Shown here one piece after another: positions 25,620 to 33,783 of a stretch of DNA of 64,000 nucleotides; positions within the stretch are counted from its first letter, which is position 1, and each line of letters opens with the position of its first letter. The notes under the pieces were generated by a model. The model worked only from the letters and a program-made list of their open reading frames with translations, did not search any database and had not been told where the DNA came from. The stretch is from the NCBI GenBank assembly GCA_945890865.1, contig CAMDDB010000001.1:124001-188000 (forward strand). Direction: 5' to 3'. This stretch comes from Flavobacterium psychrophilum. Lineage in GTDB: Bacteria; Bacteroidota; Bacteroidia; Flavobacteriales; Flavobacteriaceae. A program made the translations under genes and the position numbers.

Positions 25620-27197
25620 ATGAAAAATAAATTTATATATTTAGCTATCGTAGCAGCTGGTTTTGCATCATGTGAGCCAGAATTTGAAAAAGCTGTTGAT
25701 GCCGATTACACTTCTGGGGATGCCGATTTTACTTCCTATGTAGCCATTGGAAATTCATTAACTGCAGGATATATGGACGGTACTGTTTGCCGAGTGGGTC
25801 AAACGTATTCGTATCCAAATTTATTAGCGAAGCAATTTGCTCTTGTAGGTGGTGGTGCCTTTACGCAACCTTCTTACGCAGATGATGTTAATAATTTTGG
25901 TGGATTGGCTTTAGGCGGATTACAAATTGGTGCTACACGATTAGTAATTGATGCTTCTCAAAGTCGTCCAGAAAATATTGCTGGAACTTCAACAATCAAT
26001 GTGGCAAATTTACAAGCTACAGCCTACAACAATATGGGAGTACCGGGTGCCAAATCTTTTCATCTATTAACTCCAGGTTACGGAAGTTTAGCAGGTGTAG
26101 CTCTTGGTCAGGCAAATCCTTACTTTGTAAGACATGCTACATCTCCAACAGCAACTGTTATAGCTGATGCAATGACTAAAAATCCTACGTTCTTTACCAA
26201 TTGGATTGGAGCTAATGATGTTTTATCGTATGCTACAAACGGTGGTGCTAAGCCAGACGGAACAACTCCAGCTGACGATCACAATTCTACCGGAAATATC
26301 AACCCATTAACCTATGGTCCAAATGATATTACCAATGCTGGTGTATATGAAAGTGTATACAGAAATATGATTAATACATTGACTAATGGTGGTGCTAAAG
26401 GGGTAGTTTGTACGATTCCTAGTGTGACTTCAATTCCTTATTTTACTACAGTGCCGTTTGCACCATTGTCGCCAACCGCTTTAGGAGGTGCTACAAATAT
26501 TGCAACATTAAATGCACAATTATATGGTCCATTAGATGCTATTTTTACTGCTTTAGGGGAACCAAATAGAGTGAATCCATTATCAGCAACAGCTGCAAAT
26601 CCAATTTTAATTTTTGATGCAGATGCTGCAAACAGATCGGCACAAATTACTGCCGCTTTGTCTGGAACGTTAGGAGTACCTACTGCAACTGCATTTGGAA
26701 TGGTATTTGGAAGAGCACGTCAAGCAACATCAAATGATTTAGTAGTTTTACCTGCTTCTTCTGTTATTGGTTCTGTTAATTCAGCTGCTCCTGCAGGAAT
26801 TAACATCAATGGGGTTACTTTCCCTATGGCGAATAAATGGGTGTTAACTTCAGCAGAAAAAACAAAAGTGGCAAACGCTACAGCTACATACAATGCCGCT
26901 ATTCGTTCAATAGCTACTACTAAAAATTTAGCACTTGCAGATATGAATGCAATCATGAATCAATTAGTAAGTGGTTTAAAAATTGAAACCGGGCAAATTT
27001 ATACAGCTAACTATTTTAGTGGTTCAGCCACTGAAGGTTTAGTATTGTTCTCTTTGGATGGTGTTCATCCAAATGCTCGTGGATATTCAGTTATTGCTAA
27101 TGAAATTATCAAAGTGATCAATCGTCATTATCATTCAAACTTACCATTAAATAACCCTTCTTATTTCCCTGGAATTAACATTGTAGGTACCAATTAA
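25620..27197 (+). CDS. SGNH/GDSL-type hydrolase, surface lipoprotein
   Basis: 525 aa with a lipoprotein signal (GFASC, Cys18). The SGNH blocks are visible: block I reads AIGNSLTAGYMDG (nucleophile Ser, but the usual GDSL aspartate is Asn), block III WIGANDVLSYA, and block V LDGVHPNARGYSVIA with catalytic Asp and His. This indicates an esterase or lipase acting at the cell surface or outer membrane. A large Ala/Thr/Pro-rich insertion separates blocks III and V. It is paired with the FadL-type gene 18 bp upstream, which suggests lipid hydrolysis coupled to uptake. Confidence 0.88.
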   Translation: MKNKFIYLAIVAAGFASCEPEFEKAVDADYTSGDADFTSYVAIGNSLTAGYMDGTVCRVGQTYSYPNLLAKQFALVGGGAFTQPSYADDVNNFGGLALGGLQIGATRLVIDASQSRPENIAGTSTINVANLQATAYNNMGVPGAKSFHLLTPGYGSLAGVALGQANPYFVRHATSPTATVIADAMTKNPTFFTNWIGANDVLSYATNGGAKPDGTTPADDHNSTGNINPLTYGPNDITNAGVYESVYRNMINTLTNGGAKGVVCTIPSVTSIPYFTTVPFAPLSPTALGGATNIATLNAQLYGPLDAIFTALGEPNRVNPLSATAANPILIFDADAANRSAQITAALSGTLGVPTATAFGMVFGRARQATSNDLVVLPASSVIGSVNSAAPAGININGVTFPMANKWVLTSAEKTKVANATATYNAAIRSIATTKNLALADMNAIMNQLVSGLKIETGQIYTANYFSGSATEGLVLFSLDGVHPNARGYSVIANEIIKVINRHYHSNLPLNNPSYFPGINIVGTN

Positions 27198-27222
27198 GAA
27201 AAGGCTTAAATAATTTTAAAAA

Positions 27223-27248
27223 AGGCATCTTTTAGATGTCTTTTTTTT
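27223..27248 (+). terminator. Intrinsic terminator after the SGNH gene
   Basis: Stem AGGCATCT / AGATGTCT (one G-T pair) with a TTT loop and an 8-T tail. Confidence 0.82.
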
Positions 27249-27278
27249 GTAGTAAAAACTAAATTCCATTCCATTCCT

Positions 27279-27623
27279 ATGAATTTTATTATCAAATTGC
27301 TCATTAGTTCTATTGTTGTATTTGGGCTTTCATATTTTTTACCAGGGGTCCATATAACTTCTATATTCGGAGCTTTATGGGTTGCCATAGTTATAGGTTT
27401 GTTAAATACATTTTTGAAACCAGTTTTAGTACTATTAACTATTCCAGTTACGCTATTCACATTAGGATTGTTCTTGTTGGTCATTAATGCAATGATCATT
27501 TTAATCTGTGATTATTTCATACCCGAATTTCATGTAGATAACTTTTTTACAGCCTTACTTTTTAGTGTTTTATTATCTGTTAGTCAATCTATTTTGAATA
27601 AAATATTCGTAAGTGACAAATAA
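27279..27623 (+). CDS. Phage-holin-family-IV-like small membrane protein
   Basis: 114 aa with four hydrophobic helices separated by short turns (start MNFIIKLLISSIVVFGLSYF; LPGVHITSIFGALWVAIVIG; PVLVLLTIPVTLFTLGLFLL). This matches the Phage_holin_4_2 family, which is common in bacterial chromosomes and is not evidence of a phage. Function unknown. It stands alone, between a terminator and the trigger-factor promoter. Confidence 0.85.
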   Translation: MNFIIKLLISSIVVFGLSYFLPGVHITSIFGALWVAIVIGLLNTFLKPVLVLLTIPVTLFTLGLFLLVINAMIILICDYFIPEFHVDNFFTALLFSVLLSVSQSILNKIFVSDK

Positions 27624-27658
27624 TTTTACACCGAATTGAATTTCAATAAATTAAAAAC

Positions 27659-27689
27659 TTGTTTGGGTTGTAAAAATTCTATAATTTTG
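27659..27689 (+). promoter_or_regulatory. Promoter of tig (TTG-N20-TAATTTTG)
   Basis: TTG 27659-27661 and TAATTTTG 27682-27689 are 20 nt apart. The -7 box lies within an inverted repeat (see next entry). The leader to ATG 27724 would be about 30 nt. Confidence 0.6.
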
Positions 27690-27697
27690 CAACCCAA
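27663..27697. repeat. Inverted repeat overlapping the tig promoter (possible operator or terminator)
   Basis: Perfect 8-bp arms TTGGGTTG (27663-27670) and CAACCCAA (27690-27697), with a second inner pairing AAAATT / AATTTT. The -7 box lies inside the loop. A T run (27698-27702) follows, so it could also be the terminator of the upstream gene. Confidence 0.6.
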
Positions 27698-27723
27698 TTT
27701 TTAGGCACTTAAATAAACAGATA

Positions 27724-29049
27724 ATGAACATTACAAAAGCACAAGTTGATGCATTAAATGCAATTGTTACAGTAGCAATTACAAAAGAAGATTATTCCGA
27801 TAAAGTAGAAAAAGTATTAGCAGATTATAGAAAAAATGCCGCTATTTCAGGTTTCAGAAAAGGAGCTGTTCCGATGAGTTTAATTCAAAAACAATATGGA
27901 AAAGCGGTTTTATTAGAAGAAGTAAACAAAATTTTACAAGCTTCACTGAATAATTATCTAACTACTGAAAAATTAGATATCCTTGGAAATCCACTTCCAG
28001 TAGTAACTGAAAATATTGATTGGGATGCGGAGCATTTTTCGTTTGACTTCGAATTAGGTTTAGCGCCTGTATTTTCTGTTGATTTAACAGCAAAAAATTC
28101 GGTAATTAAATATAACGTAATTGCCGATGATAAAATGTTGAATGATCAAGTTGAGCGTATCCAAAAACAATACGGAAAATTAATTTCGCAAGCCGAAGTT
28201 AAAGCCGATTATGAGGTAAGCGGTACTTTTACAAATGAAGCAGAAGGGATTAATGCTCCAGCTAATTTTGCCCTAGATGTTTTTGCCAATAAAAAAGTGG
28301 CCAAAGCATTTATAGGCAAAAAAGTTGGTGATGAAGTAGCTATTGGTACAAAAGGCTTGTTTGATGATGACCATAAATTAATGGATTATTTAAAAGTAGG
28401 TCATGATGCAGTGCATGGTTTAGATATCACGGTTAACTTTACCATTGAAGAAATCAATGCGGTTGAGAAAGCTGAATTAAACCAAGAATTATTTGATAAA
28501 TTATTTGGACCTGGAGTAATTACTTCTGTAGCAGATTTGAAAACTAAAATCAAAGCAGATGCCGAAGTACAATTTGCGCAACAAGCCGATCAAAAATTCT
28601 TAAATGATGTGACCGATTTCTTAATTGATTCAACAAAATTTGAATTGCCCGCAACATTCTTAAAAAAATGGATCAAAACGGTAGCCGAAACTCCACTTTC
28701 CGATGCGCAAGCTGAAGAAGAATTTGCAAAAGCAGAAAAAGGATTGCGTTTCCAATTAATTGAGGGAAAAGTAATGGCCGACAATAATTTACAAATAACT
28801 TTTGAAGATTTAAAAGCACATACCGCTGAAATCATCAAAAAACAAATGGCACAATTTGGTCAATTGAACCCCTCAGAGGATGAAATTAATGGAATTGTAG
28901 CCCGTGTAATGTCAAACCAAGATGAAGTAAAACGGCTATCAGAACAAGTAATGAGCGAAAAAATGTTAGGCCTTTACAAAGAAAAAGTAAAAGCCAAAGC
29001 TAAAGAAGTGAATTACGATCAATTCATTAAAGCCATGTATGGGGAATAA
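27724..29049 (+). CDS. tig: Trigger factor, ribosome-associated chaperone and prolyl isomerase
   Basis: 441 aa. The N-terminal ribosome-binding domain has the GFRKGAVPMSLIQKQYG signature (residues ~39-55). It is followed by the PPIase-like middle part (~150-240, including VGDEVAIGTKGLFDDD) and the long helical C-terminal chaperone arms. The normal signature is GFRxGKxP; here the lysine before P is Ala-Val, which is common in this phylum. Trigger factor binds nascent chains at the tunnel exit. It heads the conserved tig-clpP-clpX cluster. Confidence 0.95.
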   Translation: MNITKAQVDALNAIVTVAITKEDYSDKVEKVLADYRKNAAISGFRKGAVPMSLIQKQYGKAVLLEEVNKILQASLNNYLTTEKLDILGNPLPVVTENIDWDAEHFSFDFELGLAPVFSVDLTAKNSVIKYNVIADDKMLNDQVERIQKQYGKLISQAEVKADYEVSGTFTNEAEGINAPANFALDVFANKKVAKAFIGKKVGDEVAIGTKGLFDDDHKLMDYLKVGHDAVHGLDITVNFTIEEINAVEKAELNQELFDKLFGPGVITSVADLKTKIKADAEVQFAQQADQKFLNDVTDFLIDSTKFELPATFLKKWIKTVAETPLSDAQAEEEFAKAEKGLRFQLIEGKVMADNNLQITFEDLKAHTAEIIKKQMAQFGQLNPSEDEINGIVARVMSNQDEVKRLSEQVMSEKMLGLYKEKVKAKAKEVNYDQFIKAMYGE

Positions 29050-29067
29050 ATTCTCATAAAAAATAAT

Positions 29068-29104
29068 TATCTTTGAGCGTCAGACTAGTTTTGGCGCTTT
29101 TTTA
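29068..29104 (+). terminator. Terminator of tig overlapping a -7 box for clpP
   Basis: Stem AGCGTC (29076-29081) / GGCGCT (29093-29098, one G-T pair) then a T run to 29104. Immediately before it lies TATCTTTG (29068-29075), a perfect TANNTTTG, so clpP transcription could start within the terminator region. Which function dominates is unclear. Confidence 0.55.
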
Positions 29105-29139
29105 TACCTTTAATTTTCATTAAAAATACATTCAATACT

Positions 29140-29826
29140 ATGAACTACGGAAAAGACCCAAGAGCGACCCTCGAAATGGCAAATCAATTTAAAAAATATG
29201 CGACCAAACACCACGGCGTAAACAGTTTATATTATGATAAAATTGTAAGTAGTATGACACCTTATATTATTGAAGAGCGCCAAATGAACGTGGCGTCTAT
29301 GGATGTATTCTCCCGTTTGATGATGGATCGCATCATTTTCTTGGGAACTGGCGTTGATGATTATGTGGCCAATATTATTCAAGCACAATTGTTGTTTTTA
29401 GAAAGTGTAGATGCTTCTAAAGATATCAGTATTTATATCAATTCACCAGGAGGTAGCGTGTATGCCGGTTTAGGAATTTATGATACCATGCAATTTGTAA
29501 AACCCGATGTGGCAACTATTTGTACCGGAATGGCAGCTTCCATGGGAGCAGTTTTATTGTGCGCAGGAGCCGAAGGAAAACGTTCGGCGTTACCACATTC
29601 AAGAGTCATGATTCACCAACCCTCAGGTGGGGCACAAGGCGTGGCTACCGATATGGAAATCAACTTGAAAGAAATGTTGAAATTAAAAGAAGAATTATAC
29701 GAAATCATTTCTCAACATTCCAAACAACCTTACGACAAAGTCTACAAAGACAGCGAAAGAGATTATTGGATGATTGCTGCTGAAGCAAAAGAATATGGAA
29801 TGATTGATGAAGTGTTAACAAGATAA
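29140..29826 (+). CDS. clpP: ATP-dependent Clp protease proteolytic subunit
   Basis: 228 aa serine peptidase that forms the tetradecameric chamber. Catalytic Ser134 in [14 protein letters not shown], His159 in [10 protein letters not shown], and a likely Asp208 in SERDYWM. A ~30-residue N-terminal extension relative to E. coli is usual for Bacteroidota. It degrades substrates unfolded by ClpX, which is encoded next. A short repeat region (29833-29898) separates the two genes. Confidence 0.97.
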   Translation: MNYGKDPRATLEMANQFKKYATKHHGVNSLYYDKIVSSMTPYIIEERQMNVASMDVFSRLMMDRIIFLGTGVDDYVANIIQAQLLFLESVDASKDISIYINSPGGSVYAGLGIYDTMQFVKPDVATICTGMAASMGAVLLCAGAEGKRSALPHSRVMIHQPSGGAQGVATDMEINLKEMLKLKEELYEIISQHSKQPYDKVYKDSERDYWMIAAEAKEYGMIDEVLTR

Positions 29827-29832
29827 TTGAAG

Positions 29833-29898
29833 CTGGAAGTAGGGTGCTGGAAGTAGGGAGTTTTCTCAACTTCCATCTTCCATCTTCCATCTTCCAAC
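29833..29898. repeat. Degenerate tandem repeats between clpP and clpX with mutual complementarity
   Basis: Two copies of CTGGAAGTAGGG (29833-29858) are followed by four copies of CTTCCA/CATCTTCCA (~29870-29896). The GGAAG and CTTCC halves are complementary, so the spacer could fold into alternative hairpins. They end about 10 bp before the clpX start codon. Confidence 0.75.
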
Positions 29899-29906
29899 TC
29901 AAAAAA

Positions 29907-31139
29907 ATGGCAAAAGAAGTATTAGAATGTTCGTTCTGCGGAAGAAAAAAGCCGGAAACCAATTTACTAATTGCAGGTATCGATTCGCATATTTGCGATA
30001 AGTGTATTGAGCAAGCCCACGGAATTGTTGTCGAGGAATTAAAACAATCGGGAAATGCTGATTTGGCAGCCGAATTAATTCTGTTGAAGCCAAAAGAAAT
30101 TCGCGCGTTTTTAGATGATTATGTCATTGGACAAGATCAAACTAAAAAAGTGATGAGTGTTGCCGTTTACAACCACTACAAACGTTTGATGCAAAAGCAA
30201 TTAGATAATGAAGTAGAGATTGAAAAAAGTAATATTTTAATGGTAGGCCAAACCGGAACGGGTAAAACATTAGTAGCGAAAACCATTGCTAAAATGTTGA
30301 ATGTGCCGCTAGCTATTGTTGACGCTACCGTATTAACCGAAGCAGGCTACGTAGGAGAAGACGTAGAAAGTATTTTAACCCGTTTGTTACAAGCGGCTGA
30401 TTATGATGTGGCAAAAGCCGAAAGAGGTATCGTTTTTATCGACGAGATTGATAAAATTGCCCGTAAAAGTGATAACCCTTCGATAACTCGAGATGTTTCG
30501 GGAGAAGGGGTACAACAAGCCTTATTGAAATTACTTGAAGGAACGGTAGTGAATGTGCCACCAAAAGGAGGAAGAAAACACCCCGACCAAAAATTTGTGG
30601 AAGTGAACACCCAAAATATTTTATTCATCGCGGGTGGTGCTTTTGACGGAATTGAACGCATTATTTCCAAACGATTGAACCGACAAGCCGTAGGGTATAG
30701 TTCGTCTTTAGGAACCGACCATATTGATAAAGACAATTTGTTGCAGTATTTGATTCCAAAAGATATCAAAGATTTTGGATTAATACCTGAAATAATTGGT
30801 CGTTTGCCGGTATTAACACACATGGATCCTTTGGATGCGGAAACGTTAAGAGCTATTTTAACCCAACCTAAAAATGCCTTAGTAAAACAATATCAAAAGT
30901 TGTTTGAAATGGATGAAGTTACGTTAGCGTTTGAAGAAGAGGCCTTAGCATATATTGTTGAAAAAGCCTTAGAATATAAATTAGGCGCTAGAGGACTGCG
31001 TTCGTTGTGCGAAGCTATTTTAACCGATGCCATGTATGAATTGCCCAGTTCAAACGACAAGCACTTGCAAGTAACTAAAGACTATGCCGAAAACAGTTTG
31101 AGTAAAAATTTATTGAAACGACTGAAAGCGGTTTCGTAA
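29907..31139 (+). CDS. clpX: ATP-dependent Clp protease ATP-binding subunit ClpX
   Basis: 410 aa AAA+ unfoldase. N-terminal C4 zinc finger (Cys8, Cys11, Cys30, Cys33), Walker A GQTGTGKT (114-121), Walker B FIDEIDK (~180), and the AAA+ C-terminal lid [14 protein letters not shown] 29907 is chosen because it starts [12 protein letters not shown] like the family; an in-frame ATG at 29844 would translate the repeat spacer. It forms ClpXP with the upstream clpP product. The terminator at 31161-31200 lies inside the convergent lipoprotein gene. Confidence 0.97.
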   Translation: MAKEVLECSFCGRKKPETNLLIAGIDSHICDKCIEQAHGIVVEELKQSGNADLAAELILLKPKEIRAFLDDYVIGQDQTKKVMSVAVYNHYKRLMQKQLDNEVEIEKSNILMVGQTGTGKTLVAKTIAKMLNVPLAIVDATVLTEAGYVGEDVESILTRLLQAADYDVAKAERGIVFIDEIDKIARKSDNPSITRDVSGEGVQQALLKLLEGTVVNVPPKGGRKHPDQKFVEVNTQNILFIAGGAFDGIERIISKRLNRQAVGYSSSLGTDHIDKDNLLQYLIPKDIKDFGLIPEIIGRLPVLTHMDPLDAETLRAILTQPKNALVKQYQKLFEMDEVTLAFEEEALAYIVEKALEYKLGARGLRSLCEAILTDAMYELPSSNDKHLQVTKDYAENSLSKNLLKRLKAVS

Positions 31140-31148
31140 GTCATAAAT

Positions 31149-31331
31149 TTAAATATAAACAACACTTACATGGTTTTCAAAAACTAGTAGGTGTTTTTTT
31201 GTGTCTATACCTAATATAGGAAATTGTTTTTTATTTATTTCACACCGTCTTGGTCCACAACCATAGCGTTTGGGACCGCAAGCAGAAACTACGATCAAGC
31301 ATAGTATTACAAGTATTTTTTTCCGCAGCAT
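31149..31331 (-). CDS. Very small lipoprotein with CGPKRY/CGPRRC motifs
   Basis: 60 aa. Lipoprotein signal: basic start MLRKK, hydrophobic LVILCLIVVSAC with the lipobox SAC. The mature part reads CGPKRYGCGPRRCEINKK, then a plain C-terminus. Its ATG overlaps the stop of the GH3 gene by one base (TAATG), which strongly suggests coupled translation and makes it a real gene. The 3' end contains the terminator of the convergent clpX gene. I know no named family; similar tiny Cys-Gly-Pro lipoproteins are plausible in flavobacteria. Confidence 0.65.
   Translation of the reverse strand: MLRKKILVILCLIVVSACGPKRYGCGPRRCEINKKQFPILGIDTKKHLLVFENHVSVVYI
31161..31200 (+). terminator. Terminator of clpX, located inside a convergent gene
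   Basis: Stem AACACTTAC (31161-31169) / GTAGGTGTT (31187-31195) with one G-T pair, 17-nt loop and a T run to 31200. It lies 21 bp after the clpX stop. Confidence 0.75.
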
Positions 31332-32839
31332 TACAATTCCAATAAGCTTTCTAAATAGGTCCGTTCGTTAGACAAACGCGGTACTTTGTGTTGACCTCCA
31401 AGTTTGTCCTGTTGTTTTAACCAGTCATAAAACAAATGAGGTCGGGCTACGTGAAGTACTAACCGGTTTAACGTCATATTATTATAGCGTTTGGCTTCAT
31501 AATCGGAGTTGAGCGCTTGTATGTTTTCGTCTAAAGCTTGCGAAAATTTTGCGATATCTTCGGGTGGATTTTTAAATTCAATGATCCACTCGTGTGCGCC
31601 TTTTTGGTTGTCTTTCATAAAAATGGGAGCCACTGTATAGTCGATCATTTCGCAATTAAAACCTTTACAGGTTTTGGCCAAAGCGCTATCGGTATTTTCT
31701 ACCATGAGTTCTTCACCAAAAACGTTTATGTGGTGTTTCGTTCTTCCGGTTACTTTAATGCGATACGGATTTAAGGACGTAAAACGAATGGTATCGCCAA
31801 TGAGATAGCGCCACAAACCCGAATTAGTCGTGATGACTAATGCATAGTTTTTATGCAATTCCACTTGATTCAATCGAATTACGCGTTGGTTGAGTGTGCC
31901 AAAAGTATCCATGGAAATAAATTCGTAAAAAATACCATAATCAAGCATCAACAACAATTCATCACTTCCATTCTGATCTTGAATTGCGAAAAAACCTTCC
32001 GAGGCATTGTAAATTTCGTAGTATTTAAAACTGTCTATGGGAAATAATTTTTTGTATTGTTCTTTATAGGGTTCAAAACTGACACCGCCATGAAAATAGA
32101 CTTCGGCATTGGGCCACACTTCAAATAAGTTCGATTTTCCGGTGGTTTCCAATGCTTTTTGCAACAGTACAAGCATCCAACTCGGCACTCCAGCTAAACT
32201 GGTTACATTTTCATTAACGGTTTCATTGATTATCGCAGGAAGTTTCGTTTCCCAATCGCCCATCAATGATATTTTGCTGCTTGGGGTGGAGCTAAATTCG
32301 GCCCAAACGGGCATGTTGTCAATCAAAATAGCTGATAAATCCCCAAAAAAAGTATTGTTGTCTTCATACAATTGCTTGCTTCCGCCCAAGCGCAAACTTT
32401 TTCCCACAAACAATTCAGAGTTTTCGTTGTTGTTCAAATACAAACACAATAAATCTTTGCTGGCTTTGTAATGGCAATTTTCTAGGGCTTCTGAACTTAC
32501 TGGAATAAATTTGCTTTTTGCATTGGTAGTGCCACTCGATTTTGCAAACCACTTAATGTGAGAGGGCCAAAACACATTTTGTTCTCCTTTTCGTGTCAAT
32601 TCAATTAACGGTTCTAAATCTTCATAGGTAGCTATGGGGATGCGTTCGCTAAAAGTGGTATAATTTTTTATAGAAGTAAAATCATGTTTTTTCCCAATTT
32701 GCGTGGCTTCTGCTGATTTCATCAAACTAAACAATAATTCTTCTTGCACCTCATGCGGATATTTTAAAAACAATTCCATTTGATGAATTCGTTTTTTTAA
32801 AATCCAAGTAGCAAAAGAATTAATGATTTGTAATGGCAT
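31331..32839 (-). CDS. GH3 auxin-responsive-promoter family protein
   Basis: 502 aa. The GH3 fold is an acyl-adenylating (ANL-like) enzyme. Recognisable parts are FAKSSGTTNAKSKFIPVS (ATP/phosphate loop, ~110-127), a YEIYNASEGFFAIQDQ motif, LVITTNSGLWRYLIGDTI, and GRTKHHINVFGEELMVENTD. Plant members conjugate auxin or jasmonate to amino acids; the substrate of bacterial members is not known. It is translationally coupled to the tiny lipoprotein. The length is within the family range of about 500-600. Confidence 0.9.
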   Translation of the reverse strand: MPLQIINSFATWILKKRIHQMELFLKYPHEVQEELLFSLMKSAEATQIGKKHDFTSIKNYTTFSERIPIATYEDLEPLIELTRKGEQNVFWPSHIKWFAKSSGTTNAKSKFIPVSSEALENCHYKASKDLLCLYLNNNENSELFVGKSLRLGGSKQLYEDNNTFFGDLSAILIDNMPVWAEFSSTPSSKISLMGDWETKLPAIINETVNENVTSLAGVPSWMLVLLQKALETTGKSNLFEVWPNAEVYFHGGVSFEPYKEQYKKLFPIDSFKYYEIYNASEGFFAIQDQNGSDELLLMLDYGIFYEFISMDTFGTLNQRVIRLNQVELHKNYALVITTNSGLWRYLIGDTIRFTSLNPYRIKVTGRTKHHINVFGEELMVENTDSALAKTCKGFNCEMIDYTVAPIFMKDNQKGAHEWIIEFKNPPEDIAKFSQALDENIQALNSDYEAKRYNNMTLNRLVLHVARPHLFYDWLKQQDKLGGQHKVPRLSNERTYLESLLEL

Positions 32840-32850
32840 TTTGCGCGTTT

Positions 32851-32868
32851 GATTTTGAATTTTGAATT
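32851..32868. repeat. Short tandem word TTTTGAA upstream of the GH3 gene
   Basis: GATTTTGAATTTTGAATT lies 12 bp upstream of the GH3 start codon. It is one of several short degenerate repeats that abut gene ends in this window. Confidence 0.45.
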
Positions 32869-32938
32869 GGGAGTAATAACTTTACCAAAAATAGTATTTT
32901 TTTTATACAATCGTGCAAAAATCTAAATCTAAACGCAA

Positions 32939-33730
32939 ATGATCTATCAGGGCACTTTGACCAAAATGCAGACCGAACATGGCACTCCCATTCAGTATTA
33001 TTTGGTTTTTGATTCGGGATTTTTACACCTCAATCAACTTTTGGGTAAAGAACTGACCATCGAATTTCAGGGTTATCAATGTTTGAATTGTGGCAAAGCC
33101 AAGAAAATTTTTCGTCAAGGATTTTGTTATGATTGTTTTATGAGTAGTCCGGCGGTGGGCGATTGGATCATGAAACCCGAATTGAGTTCGGCACATTTAG
33201 ATATTGAAGATCGTAATTTGGACTATGAAAAGCGTGTGCAATTGCAGCCCCATATAGTTTATCTAGCGTTGTCAAGTGAAGTAAAAGTGGGAGTAACTCG
33301 AAAAACGCAAGTGCCAACACGCTGGATCGATCAAGGCGCCGTGCAAGCCATTTCGGTTGTAGAAGTTCCCAATCGGTATTTGGCTGGAATTACAGAAGTA
33401 GCCCTAAAAAACCATTTTGCCGATAAAACCAATTGGCAAAAAATGTTAAAAAATGAATACCTCAATGCCGATTTAGTAGCCGAGCGTAATAAAGTATACG
33501 ACTGGTTGCCGCAGGAAGTAAAACCCTATTTTTCAACTGTGGAAAATATCATTTCATTGGATTTCCCAGTGATGCACTATCCTTCAAAAGTGAGCAGTTT
33601 AAATTTAGACAAGACACCTCAATTTTCTGGAAAGTTAATGGGAATCAAAGGGCAATACTTGCTTTTTGAGGATGGTACCGTCTTTAATGTGCGCACCTTT
33701 GAAGGCTATGTTGTCAAAATTAGCTTGTAA
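32939..33730 (+). CDS. DUF2797 domain-containing zinc-binding protein
   Basis: 263 aa. Four cysteines in CLNCGKAKK...GFCYDC (Cys48, Cys51, Cys63, Cys66) probably bind zinc. They are followed by HIVYLALSSEVKVGVTRKTQ and PTRWIDQGAVQAI, which resemble the core of a GIY-YIG-like fold. Family function is unknown; DNA or RNA binding is plausible from the fold. It stands alone and is convergent with sppA. Confidence 0.87.
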   Translation: MIYQGTLTKMQTEHGTPIQYYLVFDSGFLHLNQLLGKELTIEFQGYQCLNCGKAKKIFRQGFCYDCFMSSPAVGDWIMKPELSSAHLDIEDRNLDYEKRVQLQPHIVYLALSSEVKVGVTRKTQVPTRWIDQGAVQAISVVEVPNRYLAGITEVALKNHFADKTNWQKMLKNEYLNADLVAERNKVYDWLPQEVKPYFSTVENIISLDFPVMHYPSKVSSLNLDKTPQFSGKLMGIKGQYLLFEDGTVFNVRTFEGYVVKISL

Positions 33731-33762
33731 AAAAAATTCCCAAAAGCATTGCCTTTGGGAAT
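33729..33762 (-). terminator. Intrinsic terminator of sppA
   Basis: Stem ATTCCCAAA (33736-33744) / TTTGGGAAT (33754-33762), 9-nt loop. On the minus strand a T run follows (plus-strand A run 33729-33736). Confidence 0.85.
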
Positions 33763-33783
33763 GTTATAAAGTGTAGCGAGTTA

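Noticed and set aside
27279..27623. Holin-like protein as a sign of a prophage
   Set aside because: The family is common in bacterial chromosomes, and no other phage gene, integrase or attachment site is nearby.
29844..29906. Upstream in-frame start of clpX
   Set aside because: It would translate the repeat spacer; the family sequence starts with [12 protein letters not shown] at 29907.
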